From the NCBI GenBank assembly GCA_012729785.1, contig JAAYCL010000036.1, positions 1-59,173 on the forward strand: a DNA stretch of 59,173 nucleotides. The letters are read 5' to 3'. The notes under the pieces are model-generated. The model had not been told where the DNA came from. It did not search any database and worked only from the letters and a program-made list of their open reading frames with translations. Of this stretch, positions 7,379 to 15,857 are shown one piece after another. The stretch is from Chlamydiota bacterium (GTDB taxonomy: Bacteria; Auribacterota; Tritonobacteria; UBA1439). Numbering within the stretch: position 1 is the stretch's first letter; each line of letters starts with the position of its first letter. The position numbers and the translations under genes were made by a program.

Positions 7379-8338
7379 GTGACGCCCCGGAACCATAGGA
7401 AGATCGCCGTCGTCGGCGCGGGCACCGTGGGATCGACCTACGCCTACTCCCTCGCCCAGAGCGGGCTGCCCGACGAGATCGTGCTCATCGACAAGAACGA
7501 GGATCTCGCGCGCGGGCAGGCGCTGGATCTCGCCCACGGGCAGCCGTTTTTCCCCCCCGTGGCCATCCGCCATGGCGACGCCGCGGACTACCGGGACGCC
7601 CAACTGATCGTGATCACGGCGGGTGCGGCGCAGCGGCCCGGCGAGTCGCGCCTGCAGCTTTTTCAGAAGAACGCCGCCATCGTGCGGAGCGTGGTCGAGG
7701 AGATCGTCGGGCAGGGCTCGCAGGGGATGATGCTCGTCGTGACGAACCCGGTGGATCTGATGACCCATGTCGCCCTGCGGCATGCGGAGGGCGAACGAAA
7801 CCGGGTCTTCGGATCGGGCACGGTTCTGGACAGCGCGCGCCTCCGGCACCTGCTGAGCGCCTACTGCGAGGTCGACGTGCACAACGTCCATGCGTACGTT
7901 CTGGGCGAGCACGGCGATTCCGAATTCGTGGCCTGGTCCATGGCGCATGTCGCCGGCATGCCGGTCGACGAGTTCTGTTCGCACTGCGGACAGGGCGAAG
8001 ACTGGAAGACGCAACGCGACACGATCGAGCAGCAGGTCAGGGACTCCGCCTACCATATCATCGGCTACAAGGGGGCCACCTGCTTCGCGGTCGGTTTGGC
8101 GCTGGTCCGCATAACCGGAGCGATCCTGCGCGGGGAGAAAAGCGTGCTGACGGTATCGACGATGGTCGAGGGGGAGTTCGGCCTTCGGGATGTCTGCCTC
8201 AGCGTCCCGTGCATCGTGTCGCGGCGCGGCGTCGAGAGGATCATCGTGAGCACCCTGCCGGACCGCGAGATGGCGGCCCTCTCCGCCTCCGCCGGGGTCT
8301 TGAAGAAGGCCGTCGCACAGCTCGGAGTCGATGCGTGA
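7379..8338 (+). CDS. ldh: L-lactate dehydrogenase
   Basis: A 319-residue NAD-dependent dehydrogenase of the lactate/malate family that interconverts pyruvate and L-lactate in the cytoplasm. The N-terminal Rossmann motif is VVGAGTVGSTYAYSL. The specificity loop reads GAAQRPGESRL with Gln at the position that marks lactate rather than malate enzymes. The substrate Arg is in LDSARLR and the catalytic His in GEHGDSE. The open frame extends far upstream, but GTG 7379 with AAGGAGG six bases ahead is the only start that gives the normal family length. It overlaps the next gene by four bases. Confidence 0.93.
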   Translation: MTPRNHRKIAVVGAGTVGSTYAYSLAQSGLPDEIVLIDKNEDLARGQALDLAHGQPFFPPVAIRHGDAADYRDAQLIVITAGAAQRPGESRLQLFQKNAAIVRSVVEEIVGQGSQGMMLVVTNPVDLMTHVALRHAEGERNRVFGSGTVLDSARLRHLLSAYCEVDVHNVHAYVLGEHGDSEFVAWSMAHVAGMPVDEFCSHCGQGEDWKTQRDTIEQQVRDSAYHIIGYKGATCFAVGLALVRITGAILRGEKSVLTVSTMVEGEFGLRDVCLSVPCIVSRRGVERIIVSTLPDREMAALSASAGVLKKAVAQLGVDA

Positions 8339-9042
8339 AGAAACCGGCGATGCCGGCCCCTCGGCCGGGGCGTGATGACGGACACGCGGCGGGGAGACGC
8401 GGCGGCCGGGGCAAACCGCGAAACGCGGTCCAGGCCGAGATCGCGGACCGCGGGGGGCGTGCCGCGCGTCCGCATCGCCACCGGGGGAGGTCATCGGAGC
8501 GTCTCATGGACAAGGGGGCTATCCTCGGTGCGCTGCGGATAGGGGAGGGGTGGAGGGTCCTCGATGCGGGCTGCGGGAACGGCTATATGTCGAAGGAGTT
8601 CTCGAAACGAGTCGGCAGCACGGGGATCGTCTACGCGTTCGACACCGACGAGCGCAGTATCGCCGCGCTCCGCGCCGAAACCTCGGGAACGAACATCGTG
8701 GCGATGGCAGGGGATATCACGGGCGACACCGGTCTCCCGGCAGGCGTATTTGACCTCATCTATCTGTCGGCCGTGCTCCATGGCTTCCCGCCGGAGCGGT
8801 TCTCGGGATTCCAGGCAGAGGTCGGACGTCTCCTTGCGCCCGGGGGCAGGCTGGCCGTCGTTGAGATCGTGAAACGCGAAACGCCCTTCGGCCCGCCGAT
8901 GGGGATACGCGTGTCGCCTGAGGAACTGAAGGCCGCCATCCGGATGACCGCCGGGGCGACCGTCGACGTCGGCGACTACTTCTACCTGCAGCTGTTCGAG
9001 AACAGACCCAACCGCCCGCACGACGCAGACGGGAATGGCTGA
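8335..9042 (+). CDS. class I SAM-dependent methyltransferase
   Basis: About 235 residues. The core begins near residue 66 (RLMDKGAILGALRIGEGWRVLDAGCGNGYMS) and includes the SAM-binding GCGNG, AFDTDERS and LIYLSAVLHG segments. The call is for a small-molecule methyltransferase of the UbiE type. GTG 8335 overlaps the lactate dehydrogenase stop in a GTGA arrangement, so translational coupling is likely. The first 60 residues are Arg/Gly-rich and poorly conserved, and the real start may be further in, for example at ATG 8506. Confidence 0.75.
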   Translation: MKKPAMPAPRPGRDDGHAAGRRGGRGKPRNAVQAEIADRGGRAARPHRHRGRSSERLMDKGAILGALRIGEGWRVLDAGCGNGYMSKEFSKRVGSTGIVYAFDTDERSIAALRAETSGTNIVAMAGDITGDTGLPAGVFDLIYLSAVLHGFPPERFSGFQAEVGRLLAPGGRLAVVEIVKRETPFGPPMGIRVSPEELKAAIRMTAGATVDVGDYFYLQLFENRPNRPHDADGNG

Positions 9043-9120
9043 GACGCGTTTTGCGCCGGGCGCGTCGTTTGCACCGCGGATTCCCGTGCGGGGCGGGACG
9101 GTCGCGGAGAGGATGCGGGG

Positions 9121-9483
9121 ATGACCACGGGAGCGATGTGGGGATGGATAGGCGGCATCGCCGGCGGCATGCTCGGCCTCGCGGGCGGCGTCGTGGGAAC
9201 CTACCTCAGCATCCGGAACACGAACGGGCCGCGCGAGCGTGCATTCATGATCAGGTCGGCCGCGGTCTGTTGGGCGGCTTTCCTGCTTTTCTTCGGACTG
9301 CTCATGGCATTGCCGGATCCGTATCGCTGGCTTCTCTGGATACCGTACGGCGTGCTGCTGCCCCTCGGCATCCTCCACGGCAATCGACGGCAGCAGGCCA
9401 TCCGGCGCGAGGAGTCGCGGGACCGGGCTCCGCACCCCGGTGCCGTCGCCGCGCCGCGGATGCAGCGTCCGCGTTCCGGGTAG
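9121..9483 (+). CDS. small integral membrane protein, unknown function
   Basis: 120 residues with three hydrophobic segments: a glycine-rich one at about 6-28, then 44-62 and 69-84, followed by a hydrophilic Arg-rich tail. A GPRER motif sits between the first two helices. The glycine-rich first helix (GGIAGGMLGLAGGVVG) is typical of small membrane proteins of unknown role. No enzyme motif is seen. Confidence 0.65.
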   Translation: MTTGAMWGWIGGIAGGMLGLAGGVVGTYLSIRNTNGPRERAFMIRSAAVCWAAFLLFFGLLMALPDPYRWLLWIPYGVLLPLGILHGNRRQQAIRREESRDRAPHPGAVAAPRMQRPRSG

Positions 9484-9561
9484 GGGAGGGCGCCGGGCCG
9501 GCGTAGATCGGCACCTGCGCCCTGCCGTCCCTGTGCAGCGATACAAAGGAGGCACGAGACG

Positions 9562-10158
9562 ATGAAACGCACCGTCAGATTGCCGGCGCCGCAGAAGGAT
9601 CTCGACTATCGCCTGATGGAGGCGCTGGAGAAGAGGCGCTCCACAAGGAGCTGGAAGGATGCCCCCCTCGACGCGCAGGAGCTGTCGAATCTTCTCTGGG
9701 CGGCGTGCGGGATCAGCAAGAAGGCGTACGGCAATGTGAAGAGCAAAAGGACGGCCCCCTCCGCCTGCAATTCGCAGGAGATCAGGGTGTATCTGCTCAC
9801 GGCCGACGGCGCATTCCTGTACGACGAGGAGCGGCACTGCCTGGTCGAGATCCTCCGGAAGGATATTCGAACCCACATCGGCACCCAGAAAATGGTGAAA
9901 TCCGCGCCGATGGGACTTGTCTTCGTGGCCGATCTGTCGCGCATGAAGAGCCCGTTTGTGAGGAGCAAGGAGGCGCAGCGCTTCTGTGCGTGGGTCGACA
10001 CCGGGTATATCAGCCAGAACGTGTACCTGTATTGCGCCGCCGCGGGCCTGGGAACGGTGGTCTTGGCCATGGTGGACAGGGACACCCTGCACGCGCTGCT
10101 GGGGTTGCGGGAGCACGAGAAGGTGGTGTTGACGCAGGCGGTGGGGCGCCTGCCGTAG
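9562..10158 (+). CDS. nitroreductase-family flavoprotein (SagB-like)
   Basis: A 198-residue FMN-dependent oxidoreductase. The N-terminal FMN-phosphate motif is RRSTRSWKDAPLDAQELSNLLWAA (about 26-49), the central part carries TAPSACNSQEIRVYLL, and the C-terminal half has AGLGTVVLAMVD. The layout fits the SagB/ThcOx branch of nitroreductases, used for NAD(P)H-dependent reduction or for oxidation of small substrates. AAAGGAGG lies upstream. No peptide-modification partners are nearby, so it is probably a general redox enzyme. Confidence 0.85.
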   Translation: MKRTVRLPAPQKDLDYRLMEALEKRRSTRSWKDAPLDAQELSNLLWAACGISKKAYGNVKSKRTAPSACNSQEIRVYLLTADGAFLYDEERHCLVEILRKDIRTHIGTQKMVKSAPMGLVFVADLSRMKSPFVRSKEAQRFCAWVDTGYISQNVYLYCAAAGLGTVVLAMVDRDTLHALLGLREHEKVVLTQAVGRLP

Positions 10159-10348
10159 GTTGCCCCCGGCGCGCGGGCGCCGGCCTCGCCGAGGGGGGGA
10201 GGAAAGGGGACGGTATGCCGTGCCGGAGACGCAGCTGCGGCATGCGCGTCTCCAGGGGGGGGCGCATCGCGGCGGGGGGGAGGGCGTGGCGGCGGCAGGG
10301 TAACAATCCGAACGGGACATCGCGGACCGACCCGCGGAGGAGAGGCAT

Positions 10349-11353
10349 ATGGTCATCGTCGATTCGTATCCCGTGGCTGTGGCGATGTGCATCATCACGA
10401 TGCTCTGCTGGGGGTCCTGGGCCAATACCCAGAAACTGACCGGCAAGGAGTGGCGGTTTCAGTTGTTCTACTGGGACTATTCCCTTGGCGTCCTCCTGCT
10501 TGCGCTGGTTTTTGCCTTCACGATGGGAAGCATAGGAGCGGAAGGGAGGGGATTCATCGAGGATCTCGGGCAGGCCGGCCGGAGTATGCTCCTGGCGGCG
10601 TTTTTCGGGGGGGTCGTCTTCAACTTCGCGAACATCCTCCTGGTCGCGGCCATCGACATTGCCGGGATGGCGGTCGCTTTTCCGGTGGGGGTCGGCATCG
10701 CCTTGAGCCAGGGGGTGTTCATCAACTATATCGCCAAGCCGGAAGGCAATCCGGCGATACTCTTCATCGGGGTCGCGCTGGTCGTCGCCGCCATCGTCAT
10801 CGATGCTGTCGCGTACCGGCGGATGCAGTCCGGGGCTCGGCGGGGCACCGCCAAGGGGCTGGCGCTGTCCGTGATCGCCGGGATCTCGATGGGATTCTTC
10901 TATCGTTTCGTGGCCGATTCGATGGCGACCGATCCGGTCAACCCCGAGGCCGGATTCCTGACGCCGTATACGGCGATGGCGGTCTTCGCCGCGGGGCTGC
11001 TCTTGTCCAACATAGTCTTCATCACGGCGATCATGCTGAAGCCGATCAGCGGCGGGCCGGTGGCCCCCCGGGACTATCTCCTGAAAGGAACCCCGCGACT
11101 GCACCTGATCGGCATCCTCGGCGGCGCGATCTGGGGCTTGGGGATGCTGTTCAGCATCATCGCCGCGGGTGCGGCGGGCCCCGCCATCTCCTATGGGCTG
11201 GGGCAGGGGGCCACGATGGTCGCCGCCTTCTGGGGCGTGTGCATATGGAAGGAGTTCAAGGGCGCCCCCGCCGGGACGAACCGGCTCGTCGCCGCGATGT
11301 TCCTCTTCTTCATCCTTGGCCTGGGGTGTATCATCGCCGCGAGGGTGATCTAG
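10349..11353 (+). CDS. GRP/DMT-superfamily sugar transporter
   Basis: A 334-residue protein with about ten membrane helices and the typical N-terminus of the glucose/ribose porter family (CWGSWANTQK in the first helix, WRFQLFYWDY after it). It sits 37 bases upstream of a ribokinase gene, which suggests ribose or another pentose as the substrate, taken up by proton or sodium symport. CGGAGGAGAG lies upstream of the ATG. Substrate assignment is inference from context. Confidence 0.8.
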   Translation: MVIVDSYPVAVAMCIITMLCWGSWANTQKLTGKEWRFQLFYWDYSLGVLLLALVFAFTMGSIGAEGRGFIEDLGQAGRSMLLAAFFGGVVFNFANILLVAAIDIAGMAVAFPVGVGIALSQGVFINYIAKPEGNPAILFIGVALVVAAIVIDAVAYRRMQSGARRGTAKGLALSVIAGISMGFFYRFVADSMATDPVNPEAGFLTPYTAMAVFAAGLLLSNIVFITAIMLKPISGGPVAPRDYLLKGTPRLHLIGILGGAIWGLGMLFSIIAAGAAGPAISYGLGQGATMVAAFWGVCIWKEFKGAPAGTNRLVAAMFLFFILGLGCIIAARVI

Positions 11354-11390
11354 CCGGCGCTGAGGGGCATGCGCCAAGACCGATGGCGGG

Positions 11391-12314
11391 GTGATGATGA
11401 AGATCGTCGTCGTGGGAAGCTCCAACACGGATATGATCGTCGCGGTGCCCCGGATCCCCAAACCGGGCGAAACGATACTCGGGGGGAGATTCTCCACCGC
11501 GGCGGGCGGGAAGGGGGCAAACCAGGCCGTTGCCGCCGCGCGCGCGGGCGGCGAGGTCGCGCTGATCGCCCGCGTGGGCAACGATCTCTTCGGCGCGCAG
11601 GCGCTCTCGGGGTTCAAGGCGGACGGCATCGATGCAACCCATGTGACGACCGACCCGGATCAGCCCTCCGGCGTGGCGTTGATCCTCCTGGCCCGAGGCG
11701 GCGAGAACAGCATCGCCGTGGCGCCGGGGGCGAACGCCGCGCTCTCCCCACGGGACGTGGAGAAAGCCGAAGCGCTCATACGGTCCGCGGATATACTGCT
11801 GATGCAGCTGGAGACGCCCGTTGAAACGATTGTCCGGGCCGCGGGGATCGCCGCGGAGGCGGGGGGCACGGTCATACTGAACCCGGCGCCGGCCTGCCCG
11901 TTGGATGACGCGGTGTTGGGCGCCGTGACCATCCTCACCCCCAATGAATCCGAGGCGGAACTGCTGACGGGTATTCCCGTTCGGGACGCATCGGGCGCGG
12001 GACGGGCGGTACGCGCCCTCCGGGGGAGGGGGGTGAAGACCGTCATTGTCACCATGGGGAGCAAGGGGGCGCTCCTGGAGACAGGGGAGGCGTCAGAGGT
12101 CCTTCCCGCCTTCTCCGTGGACGCCGTCGACGCCACCGCCGCGGGCGACGTTTTCAACGGCGCGCTCGCCGTGGCCGTCGCGGAGGGGAAGCCGCTACGG
12201 GAGGCGGTGCGGTTCGCCAACGCCGCTGCGGCGCTGTCGGTGACCCGGCTGGGCGCGCAGCCGTCGATACCCGCGCGCGACGAGATCGATCGCATGCTGC
12301 TTCGGGGCGATTGA
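11391..12314 (+). CDS. rbsK: ribokinase
   Basis: A 307-residue PfkB-family kinase that phosphorylates D-ribose to ribose 5-phosphate. Motifs seen: GSSNTDMIVAVPRIPKPGET at the N-terminus, the GGKGANQAVAAAR signature (about 39-51), NPAPA in the middle, and the C-terminal DATAAGDVFNGALA with the catalytic Asp. Three ATG codons lie in a row at the start; any may be used. It follows the sugar transporter in a probable two-gene unit. It also matches the pyrimidine locus further right, since nucleoside breakdown yields ribose phosphates. Confidence 0.93.
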   Translation: MMMKIVVVGSSNTDMIVAVPRIPKPGETILGGRFSTAAGGKGANQAVAAARAGGEVALIARVGNDLFGAQALSGFKADGIDATHVTTDPDQPSGVALILLARGGENSIAVAPGANAALSPRDVEKAEALIRSADILLMQLETPVETIVRAAGIAAEAGGTVILNPAPACPLDDAVLGAVTILTPNESEAELLTGIPVRDASGAGRAVRALRGRGVKTVIVTMGSKGALLETGEASEVLPAFSVDAVDATAAGDVFNGALAVAVAEGKPLREAVRFANAAAALSVTRLGAQPSIPARDEIDRMLLRGD

Positions 12315-12387
12315 CCGCGCGGCTGACCGAACCGCCCGCACGCGCCTCCGGCGGCGCGATGATGAGCGGGGGGCACTCAACGAGGGG

Positions 12388-13185
12388 ATGAGTCCAATGG
12401 TTTCACTGTCGGGAATGAAAAGCGCATTGCAGCGATACGGCGTTCAGGGCGCTCTTGCCGGCGCACTGCGCCGTGCGGCGGATCTCCTAACCCGAAATCA
12501 GATGGAGAACAGTCCGGAGACGCAGCGCCCCAATGACTTTCTTGCGTGGGTCCGCTTCGCCGTTCCAGGGATGCTCCGGCCGGGCAATATCGACGCAATG
12601 GACTACGCGATTGCGCATATGCCGCCCGGCGGGCCGATAGTCGAGATCGGCTCATTCTGCGGGCTTTCCACCGTCGTCTTGTCGTACCTTCTCGAGAAGC
12701 ACTCGAGAACAACCCCGATCTTCTCCTGCGACAAATGGGAGTTCGAGGGGCAGCAGCTTGGGGCGCCCCTTGGGGACTCGACGTCCGTCACGCACGACGT
12801 GTATCAGGTGTACGTGAAGGAGACGTTTCTTCGCACCATGCACACCTTTGCGTCGAGCAGACTGCCGTATACCATCAACTGTTTTTCGGATGAGTTCTTC
12901 CTGCGCTGGTTTGCACGCGAAATGGTTGTCGATGTATTCGGTCGTTCCGTCACACTCGGGGGGGAGATCAGCTTCAGCTACATCGATGGGAACCATACCT
13001 ACGCATTCGCTAAAAGGGATTTCGAGAATACGGATCGGGTACTGGTTTCCGGCGGCTTTATCCTGTTCGATGACTCCTCCGACGACAGCACATGGGAGGT
13101 GAATCGATTGACCCGTGAAATCGCCGCGGGGCAACGGTACGAACTGATCTCGAAGACCCCCAACTATCTGTTCCGGAAGAGGTGA
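12388..13185 (+). CDS. class I SAM-dependent methyltransferase (Methyltransf_24 type)
   Basis: 265 residues. The SAM-binding region reads GPIVEIGSFCGLSTVVLSYL (about 77-96), followed by CDKWEFEGQ. The segment SFSYIDGNHTYAFAKRDFEN and the strand GGFILFDDSSDD are the hallmarks of the Methyltransf_24 group, common in glycan and secondary-metabolite loci. ATG 12397 is better spaced from GAGGGG than ATG 12388, so the protein may be three residues shorter. No partner genes hint at a substrate. Confidence 0.8.
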   Translation: MSPMVSLSGMKSALQRYGVQGALAGALRRAADLLTRNQMENSPETQRPNDFLAWVRFAVPGMLRPGNIDAMDYAIAHMPPGGPIVEIGSFCGLSTVVLSYLLEKHSRTTPIFSCDKWEFEGQQLGAPLGDSTSVTHDVYQVYVKETFLRTMHTFASSRLPYTINCFSDEFFLRWFAREMVVDVFGRSVTLGGEISFSYIDGNHTYAFAKRDFENTDRVLVSGGFILFDDSSDDSTWEVNRLTREIAAGQRYELISKTPNYLFRKR

Positions 13186-13332
13186 CGCAGGAATCGACGG
13201 CGTAGCACGCGTGCGTTACCGGGGGGGCGTTTTCGTTCCGTGTCGCTTTCGACGGATCCCCTGTCCCCGCCGTCGATCGATTCCGGGTGCGGCGTGGAGG
13301 GCGCCCCGGGTGCGCCCCTTTCGAGAGAGGAG

Positions 13333-13373
13333 AAACAAAATGCCGGCGGGAGGAACATCGCCTCCGCCGGCAT
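13333..13373 (-). terminator. rho-independent terminator of the rplC unit
   Basis: On the - strand, ATGCCGGCGGAGG pairs with CCTCCCGCCGGCAT across a seven-base loop and is followed by TTTGTTTC. It lies about 30 bases after the stop of the small Lys-rich gene and closes the rplC transcript. Confidence 0.8.
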
Positions 13374-13401
13374 CGATTCGGTGCAGCGAGAACAGGCGCG
13401 C

Positions 13402-13503
13402 TCAGTAGACGCGCTTCTTCTCCTTCTTCTCGCGGCGCTTCTCCTTGAGGGACTTCTGAGCCTTCTTCTTCTCTTCGTGTTTCGTCTTGTCCATCGAGCC
13501 CAT
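13402..13503 (-). CDS. 33-residue Lys/Glu-rich small protein
   Basis: A short open frame, MGSMDKTKHEEK at the start and KKEKKRVY at the end, more than half Lys, Arg and Glu. It has an excellent ribosome binding site (AAGGAGG, seven bases before the ATG), follows rplC by 53 bases and is followed by a strong terminator. The composition suggests a highly charged helix that could contact RNA or ribosomes. I recognise no family. The clean signals on both sides, not homology, support it as a real gene. Confidence 0.65.
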   Translation of the reverse strand: MGSMDKTKHEEKKKAQKSLKEKRREKKEKKRVY

Positions 13504-13556
13504 CGTCGACCTCCTTGTGCGTGAGCCCCGCACGCCGCCCGCGGCCGGTCCGGCCG

Positions 13557-14225
13557 CTACTTCTTCGCCGCCGCCTTCGGCTTCTTCTTGACCGCCTTCC
13601 TGATCACGATGTAGCCGCCGTTCGCCCCGGGTACCGCGCCGCCGATGAGGAGCAGGTTCTTGTCCTCGAGGACCTTGACCACCTTCAGATTCTGGACGGT
13701 GGCGCGCGCATTGCCGAGCTGGCCGGCCATCTTCAGCCCCTTGAAGACCCTGCCGGGGAACGAGTGCTGGCCGATCGACCCGCTGTGCCTGAAATATTCG
13801 TGCGTGCCGTGCGAGGCGGGGGAGCCGCCGAAATGGTGGCGCTTGATGACGCCTGCGTATCCTTTACCCTTCGAGACGCCGCAGACGTCCACGAATTCCC
13901 CTTCCTGGAAGACGGAGGCGCCGAGGACCTGGCCGGCGGCGTAGTTCTTCGCCTCGTCTCCCGAAAGGCGCACCTCCCTGAGAAACTTGAACGGCGGGGT
14001 GCCGGCCTTCGCGAAGTGTCCCTGGAGCGGCTTGGTGAAGGATTTCGCCTTCCCCTCGTCGAAACCGAGCTGCAGCGCCTGATACGAGCCGGCGCCGTTT
14101 TTGATCTGGACGACCGTGCAGGGGCCCGCCTGCACGACGGTGACCTGCACCGCCTTCCCGTCGTCGGTGAATATCTGGGTCATCCCAAGCTTCTTGCCCA
14201 GGAGCCCCATGGTGAAATTTTTCAT
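13557..14225 (-). CDS. rplC: 50S ribosomal protein L3
   Basis: 222 residues. The N-terminus (LLGKKLGMTQIFTDDGKAV) and the central signature (KGKGYAGVIKRHHFGG, then HGTHEYFRHSGSIGQ) are those of L3, which binds 23S rRNA near the peptidyl-transferase centre and starts 50S assembly. The tail is Lys/Ala-rich (KKKPKAAAKK). AAGGAAGGGACG precedes the ATG. Unusually, the gene is not in an S10 ribosomal protein operon: its neighbours are unrelated and it has its own promoter and terminator. The sequence gives no sign of decay. Confidence 0.97.
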   Translation of the reverse strand: MKNFTMGLLGKKLGMTQIFTDDGKAVQVTVVQAGPCTVVQIKNGAGSYQALQLGFDEGKAKSFTKPLQGHFAKAGTPPFKFLREVRLSGDEAKNYAAGQVLGASVFQEGEFVDVCGVSKGKGYAGVIKRHHFGGSPASHGTHEYFRHSGSIGQHSFPGRVFKGLKMAGQLGNARATVQNLKVVKVLEDKNLLLIGGAVPGANGGYIVIRKAVKKKPKAAAKK

Positions 14226-14252
14226 CGTCCCTTCCTTGTAACGAGGAGCGCC

Positions 14253-14280
14253 ATTATATACGAACGCAGGGCCGCTGCAA
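14253..14280 (-). promoter_or_regulatory. promoter of rplC
   Basis: On the - strand: TTGCAG (14275-14280), a 16-base spacer, and a perfect TATAAT (14253-14258). The start codon of rplC follows 27 bases after the -10 box. This is one of the best sigma-70-type promoters in the window and supports rplC as a separate transcription unit. Confidence 0.8.
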
Positions 14281-14781
14281 CTACAATTTTGCCGCCGGCG
14301 CGGCTGCCGCCGCGGGGGCGGGCGAAGGAGAGGCGGGCGGGGTATCGAGCGTTTTCAGGGAGCCGGCGCCCGCGGCGTCGAGGAACGCCTCCATCGCGTT
14401 GGACTTGTCGGGGTGCTGGAGGATCACCCTTGCCTTGTCGTCTCCGAAATGGTTCCGCATCTTCTGGAGGAGGGCAAGGAGCGTGTCCTCGAACCCCTGG
14501 CGCGACGAGCCGAACGCCGTGTCGCCGTCGGGGGAGAGGATGAGGATGAGGTAACGGTCCGAGGCCTGGTCTTCCCTGTCGGTGACGACGAACGACTTCG
14601 CGTAGTGCCGATCCTGCCGCCGGTCGACGAGGAAACGGGCCGCGGACTCGGCCAGCTCCATCCCCGCCGCGGAATCCGAGAAGCAGACGATTTCTCCGAC
14701 GGCGGACCCCTTGTCGGGAACCGCGCCCGCTCCCGGGACGGCGAGCGCCGCGCACAGCATCACGCCCTTCAGGATACGCAT
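14281..14781 (-). CDS. secreted protein, unknown function
   Basis: 166 residues. The N-terminus is a signal peptide ending near GAGAVPDKG. The middle has alternating alpha/beta character (residues about 25-130) with no known motif, and the C-terminus is a Pro/Ala-rich tail (about 140-166). Its stop codon touches the -35 box of rplC. A promoter, TTGACT-16-TACCAT, lies upstream. I do not recognise the family. Confidence 0.6.
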   Translation of the reverse strand: MRILKGVMLCAALAVPGAGAVPDKGSAVGEIVCFSDSAAGMELAESAARFLVDRRQDRHYAKSFVVTDREDQASDRYLILILSPDGDTAFGSSRQGFEDTLLALLQKMRNHFGDDKARVILQHPDKSNAMEAFLDAAGAGSLKTLDTPPASPSPAPAAAAAPAAKL

Positions 14782-14816
14782 TGCAGGAACGCCCGTGCAC
14801 TTCCACGAGCGAATCT

Positions 14817-14844
14817 ATGGTACCATACCATGCACCGGAGTCAA
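14817..14844 (-). promoter_or_regulatory. promoter of the secreted-protein gene
   Basis: On the - strand: TTGACT (14839-14844), a 16-base spacer, and TACCAT (14817-14822), 35 bases before the start at 14781. The region also contains the short palindrome ATGGTACCAT. Confidence 0.5.
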
Positions 14845-14867
14845 GCGGGGAACCTCCTTCCTCGACC

Positions 14868-15767
14868 ATGCACGCGCCCATTGCTGTCGCGATCCTCACG
14901 GTGGCCTGCTCCGCTCCCGGCGCACCGCCGGGGCAGGAACGGAACGGCCCGCCCGCCGGGCTCCCAGGGGCGGCGTCCTCCCTTGCGGAGGAGGCCGAGA
15001 CGCTCGCCGCCGCCGAGGCGCTTGCCAGGGAGGAGGCGGCCACCCGAAGCAGGGAAGAGGCGGGGAACGGGGGGGAGCCGTCGGGCTGGTTTTCGTTGCG
15101 CCGCCTCTTCGGGGCGCGGCCGCACCCCGGCCTGAAAACGGAACCGCTGCGTCCCGCGCCCGTTCCGGTGTCGATACGCGAAACCGTATCCGTTCCGCGC
15201 GCCGCCCCGCTGCCCCTCCCCGCGTCCGCCGAGCCCGGCGCGGATGAGCGGCAAGAGGGAGTCACGGGGATGCTTCTCGGCGACGCGCGGGCGCTCGCCG
15301 AGCACGGGGACGGCGACGGGGCGATCGCGGTGCTCACCGCCCTCCTGAAACGCGCCCCCGAATCCTTCGAGGCGTGGCGCCTGCGCGGGGGGCTGCTGCT
15401 CGCGAAGGGGGACTATCGGCGGGCGGTCGGCGATTACCGCAGGGCCATTGCGGCCGGGGGCGGGGACATCGATTCCCGGTATGGCCTCGGGACGGCGCTG
15501 GAGAAATGGGCCGAGACGCTCGATGCGGAGGGGGCGGGGGAGGCGGCGGCGGAACGGTACCGCGCCGCGGCCGCCGAGTACAAGGCGGTGCTCTGGAAGC
15601 GTCCCGACTACCTCCCCGCATGCTACAGTCTCGGCTGCGTCTGCGCGCGGTTGCACAACAGGGACGACGCGGCCCATTACTTCAGGAAGACGCTGGAACA
15701 GGCGGAGGACGATTCGGAACTCGCGCGGCGCGCCCGGTACAACATGAAGCTGTTGGGGGAGTACTGA
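14868..15767 (+). CDS. TPR-repeat lipoprotein
   Basis: About 299 residues. The short N-terminal signal sequence ends in VACSA, a possible lipobox (Cys14), and is followed by an Ala/Glu-rich low-complexity region. From about residue 160 there are TPR repeats: AEHGDGDGAIAVLTALLKRAPESFEAW, KGDYRRAVGDYRRAIAAGG and the terminal NRDDAAHYFRKTLEQAEDD segment. TPRs mediate protein contacts, here probably in the periplasm or at the outer membrane. ATG 14868 is chosen because it starts the hydrophobic signal; an upstream ATG at 14781 would place 29 polar residues before it. Confidence 0.7.
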   Translation: MHAPIAVAILTVACSAPGAPPGQERNGPPAGLPGAASSLAEEAETLAAAEALAREEAATRSREEAGNGGEPSGWFSLRRLFGARPHPGLKTEPLRPAPVPVSIRETVSVPRAAPLPLPASAEPGADERQEGVTGMLLGDARALAEHGDGDGAIAVLTALLKRAPESFEAWRLRGGLLLAKGDYRRAVGDYRRAIAAGGGDIDSRYGLGTALEKWAETLDAEGAGEAAAERYRAAAAEYKAVLWKRPDYLPACYSLGCVCARLHNRDDAAHYFRKTLEQAEDDSELARRARYNMKLLGEY

Positions 15768-15857
15768 CGGCGCACCCGGCCGAGAAAGGTTCCCGGCGCC
15801 GGGGGGCCCGCGCGCCCCGCCCGGCATGCAGGCGCGCCCGGGGACGCTCCCGCGGGA

